Source of the DNA: Acinetobacter genomosp. 15BJ
GTDB lineage: Bacteria; Pseudomonadota; Gammaproteobacteria; Pseudomonadales; Moraxellaceae
Direction of reading: 5' to 3'
Length of the DNA stretch: 64,000 bases
NCBI RefSeq assembly: GCF_000400715.1
Contig: NZ_KE007349.1
Coordinates: 90,407-154,406 of the forward strand
The notes beneath the pieces were generated by a model that saw only the letters and a program-made list of their open reading frames with translations, did not search any database and had not been told where the DNA came from. The stretch's first letter is position 1, and the number at the start of each line of letters is the position of its first letter. Position numbers and translations under genes: made by a program. Positions 8,546-16,890 of the stretch are shown here, piece after piece.

Positions 8546-9427
8546 ATGGGACACGTCAGTTTAAAACCTTCTTTAGTATTCATCGGGGTTTTGATTTTCA
8601 CAGGATGTACAGATGAAAATGGTGATTTTAGTGTAGGGGTGAGTTTAGGTGGAACTGGAACGGGAGGAGTGGCGGTAGGAACCGAAAGCCCTGTGCCAAA
8701 ACCTCAATCTGATGTTAAACCTGATCGTATGGAGGAGGATGGATTGTTGTATGCGGTTGCATATCCAAACCCTATCACTCAATACTGTAATGGAATAGAG
8801 CGCACGATTCAGTTTGTTCGTCATTATAGTCCACATATTCCCATGGTGATGGGAGATAGGATGGATCTTTTCGCAATGAATGATTCAGCCCCAATACGTT
8901 TAAAGCTTCAGGTTATTGTCAAAAATACCACCCCATCTCCAATTTATGAATATACCAATAGTTGTAAGGCAGCTTTTCAACTTACTGGTACAAAAACTGT
9001 AAAAACCACACAAACAGATTACTGTTTAAATGACGAAACAGTAAATGTGTATCAGCCAAATGAGTCACGAACATATTTCTACACATTCAATTTGCCGAAT
9101 ATTCTACAAAATTGGACAGCAAGCTATCAGGCACAATATTCAAAAAAATTCTATGCAGAGGCTCAAGGTTCGATCTATGATATTGATAGTATGAAGGAAA
9201 GAATAAAATGTGATCCTTTAAACACAGTTTTGTTATTAGATGAATATCCGTCAACAAGATCTGGCGTTCCGCCTACTTCAAACCCCGGAACAGAGAATGG
9301 CTCAGATTCAGGACAGAACGATTCAACAGGATCGTCTGAGCCACCAATTTTTGGAGGATTTGATTTGGGAGGAGAAGATACAGATCCTCCTCAATTTGGG
9401 GGTTTTGGTTTAGGTGATGAGCTTTAA
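8546..9427 (+). CDS. Predicted lipoprotein, unknown function
   Basis: The N-terminus is a type II signal peptide with the lipobox FTGC, so Cys21 would be lipidated. A glycine-rich stretch follows (SVGVSLGGTGTGG). The middle 150 residues, with paired Cys (TNSCKAAF, TDYCLND), look like a beta-sandwich domain (VKNTTPSPIYEYTNSCKAAF). The C-terminus is low-complexity: Ser/Asn/Gly-rich, then two copies of a PxFGGFxLG motif. I do not recognise a named family. It lies just outside the island and has its own terminator at 9445-9468. Confidence 0.7.
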   Translation: MGHVSLKPSLVFIGVLIFTGCTDENGDFSVGVSLGGTGTGGVAVGTESPVPKPQSDVKPDRMEEDGLLYAVAYPNPITQYCNGIERTIQFVRHYSPHIPMVMGDRMDLFAMNDSAPIRLKLQVIVKNTTPSPIYEYTNSCKAAFQLTGTKTVKTTQTDYCLNDETVNVYQPNESRTYFYTFNLPNILQNWTASYQAQYSKKFYAEAQGSIYDIDSMKERIKCDPLNTVLLLDEYPSTRSGVPPTSNPGTENGSDSGQNDSTGSSEPPIFGGFDLGGEDTDPPQFGGFGLGDEL

Positions 9428-9444
9428 ACCCATCTATCATAAAG

Positions 9445-9468
9445 AAGCCATCTGATGATGGTTTTTTT
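9445..9468 (+). terminator. Rho-independent terminator after the lipoprotein gene
   Basis: Hairpin CCATC-TGAT-GATGG with A:T extension, followed by seven Ts, starting 18 bases after the stop codon. Confidence 0.7.
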
Positions 9469-9559
9469 TATTGGGAGATTTAACAAGAGCCGAAGTTGCG
9501 GGGATTAATAGATGAAGTGTTAGGGGAAATGAAGACATATCAACAATCGATAAATCTGC

Positions 9560-9565
9560 TACAAT
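9560..9565 (+). promoter_or_regulatory. Displaced native prfC promoter (-10 TACAAT)
   Basis: The segment AAATCTGCTACAATTGCGCC with TACAAT at 9560-9565 recurs with one change before the functional prfC (TACAAT at 53901-53906). This copy now drives only the truncated prfC start. No convincing -35 box was seen. Confidence 0.5.
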
Positions 9566-9652
9566 TGCGCCAATTTTAAATTCTTTCGCATGCCATTCGT
9601 TCATGTCTTAGTTTACAGATACGAAATGGGTGCACTAGTGTAGATTTTTCTC

Positions 9653-9727
9653 ATGTTTAAAGATGAATTAGCGGCACAGGTTGCCCAGCGTCGCACCTTT
9701 GCGATTATTTCCCACCCAAATATTTGA
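9653..9727 (+). pseudogene. prfC: 5' fragment of prfC left at the island's left end
   Basis: Translation gives MFKDELAAQVAQRRTFAI followed by ISHPNI and a stop. It is the native beginning of peptide chain release factor 3, matching residues 1-22 of the full gene ([18 protein letters not shown]). The match ends exactly at the att repeat, after which island sequence brings a stop codon. It is the part of prfC cut off by integration and is not expected to be functional. Confidence 0.92.
9695..9717 (+). other. attL: left attachment repeat of the prfC island
   Basis: ACCTTTGCGATTATTTCCC continuing ACCC matches 54037-54059 at 22 of 23 positions (G/T at 9703/54045). The uninterrupted identical core of 14 bp, ATTATTTCCCACCC, spans 9704-9717. 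It lies within codons 15-22 of prfC, the region used as attB by SXT/R391-type ICEs. Confidence 0.88.
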
Positions 9728-9869
9728 TATCTATTCAAGCTCATTCAACCTATTTCAAATATAATAATAAAATCATTGTAAGTGCTGTAAAAATATAAAA
9801 ATATTGCTATTCTTTATCTGACATATCTTTCAACCCCGTTCAATAGATTTCAAGTCTAGTCAGTATGTT

Positions 9870-9929
9870 TGTGTACATATGTGTGTACATATTTTCTAGA
9901 ATTAGCTACTTGAAAAAAATATGTACACA
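9870..9929. repeat. TGTGTACATA repeats at left end (probable integrase/Xis arm sites)
   Basis: The 10-mer TGTGTACATA occurs at 9870-9879 and 9882-9891, and inverted at 9920-9929, just before the integrase. Two more copies lie at the right end (53958-53967 and 53970-53979). Placement at both ends next to att sites fits arm-type binding sites. The role is inferred. Confidence 0.55.
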
Positions 9930-9940
9930 GGTGGAGTAAA

Positions 9941-11140
9941 ATGCCTTTAACAGATACTTGGCTGAAGAAGAATCTAGATCGTGAACGTCCAGCTATACAT
10001 ACAGAGCCTGATCAAGATGGATTGAGCGTTCGTGTATCGCAAAAAGGAAAGCTCACTTTTCAGATGCGTTTTCGATATAACGATAAGCAAGCTCGTTTAG
10101 ACTTGGGAACCTATCCAAATATGAGCCTTAAAGAAGCTCGTATTGAATTGCAGAAAATGAAAGCAATTTTAGAAAAGGGACATGACCCACGTATTCATAA
10201 AAAAGTAGAGCTTCACAAGATCACAGAGGCTATAACTTTTGAAGCGTTATTTCGTGAGTGGCATGCGAAATATAGTATTCCTAATAAAAAGAATGCAGAT
10301 CAATATTTGAGATCATTTGAACTTTATGTTTTCCCAAAGTTAGGTAGCATACCTGCTGAGCAAATCACATTACATATGTGGTTAGATTTACTAGAAGAGC
10401 AATTTAAACAGTCACCATCGATAACTGATCGCATTCTTACGAATACAAAGCAGTGTTTGGATTGGGGGATCAATCGAAAATTAATTGAGCAAAACCCCAT
10501 AAGACATATCACTGGAAAACGTGACTTGAATATTAAGAAAAATAAAACTGTTCGAGTATTACAAGATGATGAGTTATCTTTAATTTTTAAAATTTGTGAT
10601 GAGTCTAGAACATCATTAAGGAATGTTTTATTTCTCAAGTTATGTTTGTTTTATGGTAATCGATATAGTGAGTTGAGGCTTGCACGGAAATCAGATTTTG
10701 ATTTTAGTAAAAATACATGGACAGTACCGTATGAAAATCATAAGACAGGAGAAAGTAAAGGGGACATTGTTCGACCTATTATTGATGAGATCAAACCGTG
10801 GCTTCAGTCTGCAATGGATTTGAGTAATTTTGAATACATTTTCCCACATGAAAATGGCAAAGAGCCTATGGGGCGTAGTGGGCCAACAGATACCCCTTAT
10901 AACTTCATGCAATTTGCAAGGAAGAATTATAAAATTGAAATGGAACATTGGTCTATGCATGATTTACGGCGTACAGCAAGGACAAATTTCAGTGCGTTTA
11001 CGAGTAGGGATGTTGCGGAACTGATGGTTGGTCATGTGATGTCTGGGGAACAGGGGACATATGACTATTATGATTATCAAAAAGAGATGTCGAAAGCTTA
11101 TAAAAAATGGTGGAAAAAGTTAAGTAATCTGTCTAGCTAG
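9941..11140 (+). CDS. int: Tyrosine-type site-specific integrase
   Basis: A 399-residue integrase of the island type. An N-terminal arm-binding (DUF4102-like) domain (GLSVRVSQKGKLTFQMRF, LGTYPNMSLKEAR; residues 20-85) is followed by a SAM-like core-binding domain (about 105-195) and the catalytic domain. The catalytic residues are visible: Arg in GNRYSELRLA, Lys in HKTGESKGD, His-x-x-Arg in HDLRRT, His in VGHVM and the nucleophile Tyr in GTYDYYDYQKE. It would recombine the prfC att sites. The ribosome site is GGTGGAG, 6 bases before the ATG. Its last codons lie in a 28-bp palindrome shared with the convergent AlpA-like gene. Confidence 0.95.
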   Translation: MPLTDTWLKKNLDRERPAIHTEPDQDGLSVRVSQKGKLTFQMRFRYNDKQARLDLGTYPNMSLKEARIELQKMKAILEKGHDPRIHKKVELHKITEAITFEALFREWHAKYSIPNKKNADQYLRSFELYVFPKLGSIPAEQITLHMWLDLLEEQFKQSPSITDRILTNTKQCLDWGINRKLIEQNPIRHITGKRDLNIKKNKTVRVLQDDELSLIFKICDESRTSLRNVLFLKLCLFYGNRYSELRLARKSDFDFSKNTWTVPYENHKTGESKGDIVRPIIDEIKPWLQSAMDLSNFEYIFPHENGKEPMGRSGPTDTPYNFMQFARKNYKIEMEHWSMHDLRRTARTNFSAFTSRDVAELMVGHVMSGEQGTYDYYDYQKEMSKAYKKWWKKLSNLSS

Positions 11141-11150
11141 ACAGATTACT
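11123..11150. repeat. 28-bp perfect palindrome across the int / AlpA-like stops
   Basis: AGTAATCTGTCTAG joined directly to its reverse complement CTAGACAGATTACT. Both convergent genes end inside it, so both proteins end in SNLSS. No T run follows on either side; it could be a terminator-like stem or a protein-binding site. Confidence 0.9.
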
Positions 11151-11354
11151 CATTTGGTTGTTATTGAAATATTTGAGTAGCCATTCATTAAACATTTCTT
11201 CATCCCAAAGACTAGAAGAGCCAGCACATTTTTTAATAGGTTGTGGCATCGGTTGTTCGAACATTTTTTGATTAGGTTGTTGGTAACGCCATAATGTTGA
11301 AGGAGAGCAATTTTTAAGTTTGTGGCGAATTTCTTTAGATGTTAAGTAGCCCAT
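11133..11354 (-). CDS. AlpA/excisionase-like small DNA-binding protein
   Basis: A 73-residue protein with the layout of MerR-type/AlpA regulators: a helix-turn-helix opening (YLTSKEIRHKLKNCSPSTLWRYQ) and a closing segment (LWDEEMFNEWLLKYFN) like the F.xxxVxxWl end of AlpA. Such proteins often control integrase or excision in P4-like islands. It is convergent with int and overlaps its end by 8 bases within a perfect palindrome. A ribosome site AAAGGT lies directly before the ATG. Excisionase function is inferred from size and position. Confidence 0.6.
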   Translation of the reverse strand: MGYLTSKEIRHKLKNCSPSTLWRYQQPNQKMFEQPMPQPIKKCAGSSSLWDEEMFNEWLLKYFNNNQMSNLSS

Positions 11355-11575
11355 ACCTTTGATCCTTTTGTAGTCATAACAATTAGATGAAAGAACTAAT
11401 TTCTAGCTTTAAATACAGGTCAGAGAGCAACGCGTATTTTTAAGTCATTAGTTCTGTTTGTTGATGAGGTCACTATAAAATTTAGAAAAGGATTAAAGTA
11501 GATCAGTACTCATGTATAAAAGAATTTTAGCATTATCCTGTTATAATATTTTGTAATATAAGGGATTAAATAATT

Positions 11576-12472
11576 ATGGATTCGAAAATAATTTCAGATC
11601 TAGCGTTGCTCGAACAGAACATTCTTGAGAATTTCTGTTACTACTATCAGTGTGATTTAGAGGCAGAATTGGGAAATCCATTATATGCAGCAATGACAGA
11701 CAAAATCATGCTCCGTATGAAAGAAAATGATTTTCGACTCAGTGAGCAAGCATTAAGTCTGATAGAGGGGAGTGATGATATTAAATTGATTCCTTTCAAG
11801 CCAGACCAAGTTTTTGAACTTCTAGTACAGATCAATAGCTTAAGAGAAGATATGGAGCAGTTGAAAAAGAGGCTCCAAAAAAAATGTTACTCAAATATTT
11901 TAATGACGTATGTTGATGTATTGGGAGGGAGGATATATTTAATTTACAATACGGCTCTTGAAAGGCAAGCTAAAACAACAAAAGCAGCAATAGAAAAACA
12001 TACAAAAAGCTTGTACCCAAGACGAGAAATAATATGCAGAGTCTTACGTGAGCAGGTAGTTCAACGTGGTCGTAAATGGGATAATCCAACTCAGGCGGTT
12101 ACATCAATTATTCCTATATTGATCAAAGAATTTGAAAAAGATGATGTCATTTGGATCAAGTCTAAAATTACTCGCATGCAGAATGAGCTTCAAAAACTTG
12201 AACAAGATGATGTCCCTATGTTTGAATCACGGTCAGATAATTTAATAAAACGTAAAAAAGCATCATCTACTGTAAAAGCTAAAAAAATCAATAAAATCCA
12301 AGTTGAAATTAAAAAACTAGAAAGTATTCTTCATTCTAAAAATCCTTCACTTAAGCTGAAGGATTTGAATTATAAAATGCCATATAACAACACTGCTTAT
12401 TTAGATGAAACGATCATCCATTGGTTGAGGGGACAACCTGAAATATTGAAGGAAATATTGAATTCAATTTAA
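11576..12472 (+). CDS. Unknown island protein (298 aa)
   Basis: I do not recognise the family. The protein is soluble, with a mostly helical prediction. A possible coiled coil (LLVQINSLREDMEQLKKRLQKK) is near residues 84-107, and a Lys-rich coiled segment (KRKKASSTVKAKKINKIQVEIKK) is near 220-250. A central block (RREIICRVLREQVVQRGRKWDNPTQAVTSI) may be the conserved core. It ends two bases before the convergent 12475-13410 gene. Base use matches its neighbours in the island. Confidence 0.55.
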   Translation: MDSKIISDLALLEQNILENFCYYYQCDLEAELGNPLYAAMTDKIMLRMKENDFRLSEQALSLIEGSDDIKLIPFKPDQVFELLVQINSLREDMEQLKKRLQKKCYSNILMTYVDVLGGRIYLIYNTALERQAKTTKAAIEKHTKSLYPRREIICRVLREQVVQRGRKWDNPTQAVTSIIPILIKEFEKDDVIWIKSKITRMQNELQKLEQDDVPMFESRSDNLIKRKKASSTVKAKKINKIQVEIKKLESILHSKNPSLKLKDLNYKMPYNNTAYLDETIIHWLRGQPEILKEILNSI

Positions 12473-12474
12473 GC

Positions 12475-13410
12475 TTATTTGTTGGTGAATGGTTTTATTG
12501 GGTTTGTAAGGTACTTTGGCACAGCTTTCTGTTTGTTATCAGTTTTTTCCTCTATGCCATCATGAATAATTTCCCCTTGTTTAGTAAATCCTGAAGGTCG
12601 TGGATAAATAAGTGGGTAATCGTTTTCGGAAATAGGCGAAAGAGTTGTATGAAGGGGATTTGTGGTTTCTGATTTGAGTTCCAGTGTCGCTTTTATGCGG
12701 AGAAGGTTGTTATTAAAATCAGATTGTAAATTTGATTTTATTATCCTACGAGAGTTCTCCTTTTCTTCGTCACTTTGAGAAGAATAAATTTGGTCAAGGT
12801 CATCTTCATTCGGAAATTGGTTTTCTAGGACTTCCAATTTTTGCTGGGTTGAAACCCATTGGCTGAATAAGTAATCCTGAATTTTCTCATTGAGTGCATG
12901 TGCTGTCTCAAGCTCAAATTTGTGCTTACTATTTAGATACGCTTCAAAATCTCGCAGTTTTTGAATTTGTTCCTGTAATTTATTAATTTGAATTTGTTGC
13001 TTTAATTTGTCTTCATCAAAACTATTAATGATATGTTCAAGTGTCCCTGAAGCACTGCTATGTTCAAGCTTTTTTTTGATTTGTTCAAGCTTGGATGTTG
13101 AGCTTTTACTTATTCTTGCCTGAATACGGCTTTTGTGCTGTTTAGAGGTTTGGTGCTTGTGCTCCCTAAATTTTTTACGAATGGTTTCATAGAAATCTTT
13201 AGATGCGGCGACAAATTCTTTTGTTGAAAGTATGGCTTGTTCTTGATCATAACCGAATAGGATTTGGGGTTGGGATATAGACACTGTAAATTGTTTTGGG
13301 GTTAATTTGCTCCATGCATCTTTATTTTTTTGGATGAAATCTTCCTTCGCTTTACTGTCTTTCTTCATCCAATTTTCAAAATGTTCGTATGGTCTTGTCA
13401 TGATGAGCAT
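12475..13410 (-). CDS. Unknown coiled-coil protein
   Basis: The protein has 311 residues from ATG 13410, or 308 from ATG 13401. It is highly charged, with predicted coiled coils around residues 105-190 (LEQIKKKLEH, KLKQQIQINKLQEQIQKLRDFEAYL). The N-terminus carries YEHFENWMKKDSKAKEDFIQKNKDAWSKLTPKQ, and the C-terminal 50 residues are Pro-rich and probably disordered. It has no signal peptide or membrane segment. It is divergent from the 13551-15203 gene, so the 140-base AT-rich gap between them likely holds two promoters. No function is assigned. Confidence 0.55.
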   Translation of the reverse strand: MLIMTRPYEHFENWMKKDSKAKEDFIQKNKDAWSKLTPKQFTVSISQPQILFGYDQEQAILSTKEFVAASKDFYETIRKKFREHKHQTSKQHKSRIQARISKSSTSKLEQIKKKLEHSSASGTLEHIINSFDEDKLKQQIQINKLQEQIQKLRDFEAYLNSKHKFELETAHALNEKIQDYLFSQWVSTQQKLEVLENQFPNEDDLDQIYSSQSDEEKENSRRIIKSNLQSDFNNNLLRIKATLELKSETTNPLHTTLSPISENDYPLIYPRPSGFTKQGEIIHDGIEEKTDNKQKAVPKYLTNPIKPFTNK

Positions 13411-13550
13411 TCTTATGAAATTAATAGCAGGAATAATATTAACTTATTAGTAAGTTAATGTTAACTATAATGTTAAATTAATATTTACTAAATTTTAATA
13501 GTTGCGTATTTGAGTTTTATCATCCATATTTGTGAAATTACAAGTGGGTA

Positions 13551-15203
13551 GTGTTCGATAGATTCATGGAAGATAGATTTTTACTTTTTTTACTTGCACA
13601 CGAATTTTCCCCTGTTACTCTGACTCCAATAGCACGATGGTTGTTACTCCAAATAATTCAAATGTATGGAGGGCAAGAATTTTGTTTAACATCTGCAATG
13701 AGTGCAAAGGAGTTTGTATTTCATGATAAAAAATTGCAGACTACGCTGAATGAATTACAAGAGCATCAAATAATTGTTAGAGGAATTGATGAAAAATCTT
13801 GCAAAGAATTTGTAAGAATAGATATTGAAATGTTTGGTCTTTGGGGGAGTGTAAAAACGATAGGTGATTTTGAGAAAGAGCGATGGTTCTCTAAGATGAT
13901 GAATCATGAACTTCCGCTGAAGGCTCTTTTTTTTCACCTTGTCGATACCAAATTAAATGACTTTTATGTACATCACTTACAACATACTAAACCGATATTA
14001 TTTGGAAAAATAGATTTCAAAACGGCATTGGTATTAATGGTATTGGTTAGACATAGTAATCAATTTGGAATTACCAATAAATGCGGAATTCATAAATTAA
14101 AGCATAAAACAGGACTGTCTAAAGATGCGATCTTTCGGTGTATCAAAAAATTAAAGCAACAGGGACTCATTCGTACACGAGTCGATGGTACTCAATCAAG
14201 CAAGATTATCAGTCGAATGAATCCATTTTACGCACTCAACTTATCGCATGAGCTTTGGGGGGATAAAGCTCGATATGGTCGATTTTATATTGAGAAAAGT
14301 AAACCCACTCAGCTTTTTGAAGTACAACGGGTAGGTCGTTTATTTCAGTTGTTTAAAACCTTTAATAGAGAATTGGACTATTATTTAAATTTTAGACAAG
14401 ATCCACATTCAACATATATCAGTTTGATACAGCATGAACCAAGAATATTGAGTGATCGCTTATGCCAGCGAACGGTATTCAATTTTGAAAATTCATCCAA
14501 AATGGCTCAGGATGATTTAGAAAAGGAGCTTGTGCTTAATTTATTGAGTGGTTACTTTGAATTAAAAAAATACCCTTTAGCTCAGTCGTGGTTGAAAGAA
14601 CTAATTAGCTATAATGAGTTGAACACCAGGTCGAATAATTTTGTTAACGCTTCGATGGCTTGCGCATTATTTCAGTGTTATTTGGAACAGTGGAGTTTAG
14701 AGTTATATTCCTCCTCAACTAGATTGAAGCAATTATTACTAAATTTTGATGTTGTAGAAGTAAATGATCTCAAGAGGCTTGAAAAAAACCTTAAGCTAAG
14801 TTCTTTGCTTCAGATAAATGATCGCGATTTGAGTAGATTCTTCGAACAAGAAATTCAAAGTGTTACCTTCTTAATTAGTTTTTTACTGACATTGATTGCA
14901 AACAATAAGCTTTATCCGTTCCTTGCTAAGCAAAGTAATATTAAGCAGTTGAAGCCTTTCAGTATTATGCCTCGTTCATATCATCAACAAACATATAGCT
15001 GCATTTTTATGATTGATCCAACCCTACGAGCAAATGAGTTTTGCTTATTGGATGAAGCAGATGATGATTTCTCCGAGTGTCGAAAACACAAAAATCATGA
15101 TTCAAATTTCAGTTCTTTTGACTCACCAAGTTTACAGCAATTACAAGATTTTGGTTTGCTTCCTGTGGAATGTAGGGGGGTAGATTGCTTAGTTAATATT
15201 TAA
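13551..15203 (+). CDS. Unknown protein with winged-helix domain (550 aa)
   Basis: The start is GTG 13551 (a GTGGG lies just upstream) or ATG 13566. Residues about 165-225 form a helix-turn-helix/winged-helix unit (FGITNKCGIHKLKHKTGLSK, then DAIFRCIKKLKQQGLIRT), like those of replication-associated or MarR-like DNA-binding proteins. The N-terminal 110 residues look like a second winged helix (SAKEFVFHDKKLQTTLNELQEHQIIVRG). The C-terminal 300 residues are helical and unrecognised. A role in replication or regulation of the island is possible but not shown. Confidence 0.5.
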   Translation: MFDRFMEDRFLLFLLAHEFSPVTLTPIARWLLLQIIQMYGGQEFCLTSAMSAKEFVFHDKKLQTTLNELQEHQIIVRGIDEKSCKEFVRIDIEMFGLWGSVKTIGDFEKERWFSKMMNHELPLKALFFHLVDTKLNDFYVHHLQHTKPILFGKIDFKTALVLMVLVRHSNQFGITNKCGIHKLKHKTGLSKDAIFRCIKKLKQQGLIRTRVDGTQSSKIISRMNPFYALNLSHELWGDKARYGRFYIEKSKPTQLFEVQRVGRLFQLFKTFNRELDYYLNFRQDPHSTYISLIQHEPRILSDRLCQRTVFNFENSSKMAQDDLEKELVLNLLSGYFELKKYPLAQSWLKELISYNELNTRSNNFVNASMACALFQCYLEQWSLELYSSSTRLKQLLLNFDVVEVNDLKRLEKNLKLSSLLQINDRDLSRFFEQEIQSVTFLISFLLTLIANNKLYPFLAKQSNIKQLKPFSIMPRSYHQQTYSCIFMIDPTLRANEFCLLDEADDDFSECRKHKNHDSNFSSFDSPSLQQLQDFGLLPVECRGVDCLVNI

Positions 15204-15236
15204 CTATATTGGCGTAACTTTAGCCTAAGCAAATTT

Positions 15237-15258
15237 CGATATATCTTTGGATATATCG
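15237..15258. repeat. Inverted repeat with AT-rich flank
   Basis: CGATATATC-TTTG-GATATATCG, a 9-bp perfect stem 33 bases after the 550-aa gene. The following 100 bases are dense in TATTAT/AATATA runs. It could be a binding site or part of an origin; no iterons are clear. Confidence 0.5.
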
Positions 15259-15453
15259 ATGGTTAGCATCATATGGTTCAATGATCTTACCGAGGCAATA
15301 GCTTAAGGTACTTAACAGGTATCTTATATTATTATCTATAAGTAATATATTAATAATATAAACAATATCTTATCTAGTTAAGTAAGTACAATGAGTTGCT
15401 TAGTTCAGTATTGATATGTGCTGAATTAGCAGGAGACTTTCACTTGGGATATG

Positions 15454-16308
15454 CTAGGCAGCTAACCGATAAAAGTTCTCTGCTATTTGATTTGGCGTTT
15501 TAAAATCCAAACTCTTTTGAATTCTTCGCTGATTATAAAATAACACAATGTATTTTGTAATATCTGCTTTAGCTTCATCTCTGGTTTTATAGTTGCAATG
15601 ATGCACTAATTCATTCTTGAGTATGCCCCAGAAACTTTCAATCGGTGCATTATCGTAACAGTCCCCACGTTTGCTCATTGAACCTTGAAAATCACATTTT
15701 TCCAGTATCTTTCGATATTCATGGCTGCAATATTGGCTGCCTCTGTCCGAATGAACAATTAAGCCTTTCGTTGGTTTTTGATTACGAATCGCCATAGTCA
15801 GTGCATTGCAAACAAGTTGTGCGGTCATACGCTCATTTAAGCTATAGCCAACCACTTGTTTCGTGTACAGGTCTTTTACTGCTGCCAAGTATAACCAACC
15901 TTCAGCAGTCCAAATGTATGTAATATCGCTTGACCATGCAAGATTGGGCTTAGTCATTGAAAACTGTTGCTCTAGTAAATTTGCGTAGATCGCTCGATTA
16001 TGATCACTCTTCGTAGTTCTTTTGAAACGCTTATGACGCTTACAATACAGCTGGTTGAGCTTTTTTATTTGACGTACAGCATACGTACTGATTTTGATAC
16101 CTTGCGCTTGTAAATGCTTAGTTAATCGAATATAGCCATAGCTTTGTTTAGTTTCCTCATGAGCTATTTTGACCAAAATTGTCTGTTGATTTCGCTGAAC
16201 CAATCTTTTATTCATGCCTCGTTTTAGCCAATCATAAAATCGTGACACTGAAACGTGAAGTAATCTAGCCATAAAGCTAATCGGGAATAAATGTCTTTGC
16301 TGTTTCAT
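15454..16308 (-). CDS. IS3-family transposase OrfB (DDE domain)
   Basis: A 284-residue integrase-core transposase. It has an HTH_21-like N-terminus (QTILVKIAHEETKQSYGYIRLTKHL) and an rve domain with the catalytic triad: Asp in WSSDITYIWT, Asp in IVHSDRGSQYCS and Glu in NAPIESFWGILKNEL. It is normally made as an OrfAB fusion by -1 frameshifting at AAAAAAG (16353-16359, reading leftward) near the end of orfA. It acts on the ends of its own IS. Confidence 0.93.
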   Translation of the reverse strand: MKQQRHLFPISFMARLLHVSVSRFYDWLKRGMNKRLVQRNQQTILVKIAHEETKQSYGYIRLTKHLQAQGIKISTYAVRQIKKLNQLYCKRHKRFKRTTKSDHNRAIYANLLEQQFSMTKPNLAWSSDITYIWTAEGWLYLAAVKDLYTKQVVGYSLNERMTAQLVCNALTMAIRNQKPTKGLIVHSDRGSQYCSHEYRKILEKCDFQGSMSKRGDCYDNAPIESFWGILKNELVHHCNYKTRDEAKADITKYIVLFYNQRRIQKSLDFKTPNQIAENFYRLAA

Positions 16309-16319
16309 ATAGGCGTACC

Positions 16320-16619
16320 TTACTGACTTTCTTTCGCAAAGTACGCTGCTGCCTTTTTTAGAAATTCACGTTCCATTTCAGCTGTTTTGAGCTGTTGTTT
16401 GAGCTTTTTATTTTCTTCGAGTAAGGCATTTAGATCAGGTGAATATTGTTTAGTGCCTGCTAAGGTGCCAGTCTTTGCTTTATTATTCCAATTTGAAAGA
16501 GTTTGCATTGAAATGCCAAGTTGTCTGGCTGTTTCCGATACATTGCCTTGATTGGCTTCAATCAATTTTATTGCTTCAACTTTAAATTCTGCGGTGTAAG
16601 TCTTCTGTTTCTTGCTCAT
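16320..16619 (-). CDS. IS3-family transposase OrfA
   Basis: A 99-residue first frame with a helix-turn-helix (KVEAIKLIEANQGNVSETAR, then QLGISMQTLSNW) and a leucine-zipper tail (LLEENKKLKQQLKTAEMERE). The slippery heptamer A-AAA-AAG lies in the codons for LKKAAAYFAKESQ, allowing entry into OrfB. The TAA stop precedes the OrfB frame's first ATG by about 12 bases. Confidence 0.92.
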   Translation of the reverse strand: MSKKQKTYTAEFKVEAIKLIEANQGNVSETARQLGISMQTLSNWNNKAKTGTLAGTKQYSPDLNALLEENKKLKQQLKTAEMEREFLKKAAAYFAKESQ

Positions 16620-16794
16620 GGTAAACTCCTGATGAGTGTCTATAGTTTACCAAGTTAAAACCTCCTGTTTTCTCAGCACACATCATATAGCCCATACTCA
16701 AATGGGCTATAGATAACGTATCCATATCAAGTCACTAAAAACATGCAGAACTAACCCTATAGTATGTTCCAAAGTCTATGAGCATATTCAGTAG

Positions 16795-16819
16795 AGCAGG
16801 ATGACTACAGCATCCTGCT
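16795..16819. other. Stem-loop upstream of the Gp2-like gene
   Basis: AGCAGGATG-ACTACAG-CATCCTGCT, a 9-bp perfect stem, 72 bases before the Gp2-like start. Only two Ts follow it. It could be an attenuator or the end of an older transcript. Confidence 0.5.
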
Positions 16820-16890
16820 TTAGAATTAAGATCAGTAAAAAAATATATTCCTCACTTACATATGAACCTTATGTTTCAGTGAGAACCTAA

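Larger units (their letters stand above)
15417..16680 (-). mobile_element. IS3-family insertion sequence
   Basis: A 1264-bp element with imperfect terminal inverted repeats. The left end starts TGTGCTGAATTAGCAGGAG, and the right end read inward is TGTGCTGAGAAAACAGGAG. It contains two overlapping-type frames, orfA and orfB, with a frameshift signal. I see no certain short target duplication. Both frames look intact, so the copy may be active. Confidence 0.85.

Noticed and set aside
15411..16685. A target-site duplication for the IS3-family element
   Set aside because: ATA occurs near both ends but not at matching distance from the terminal repeats, so I do not claim it.
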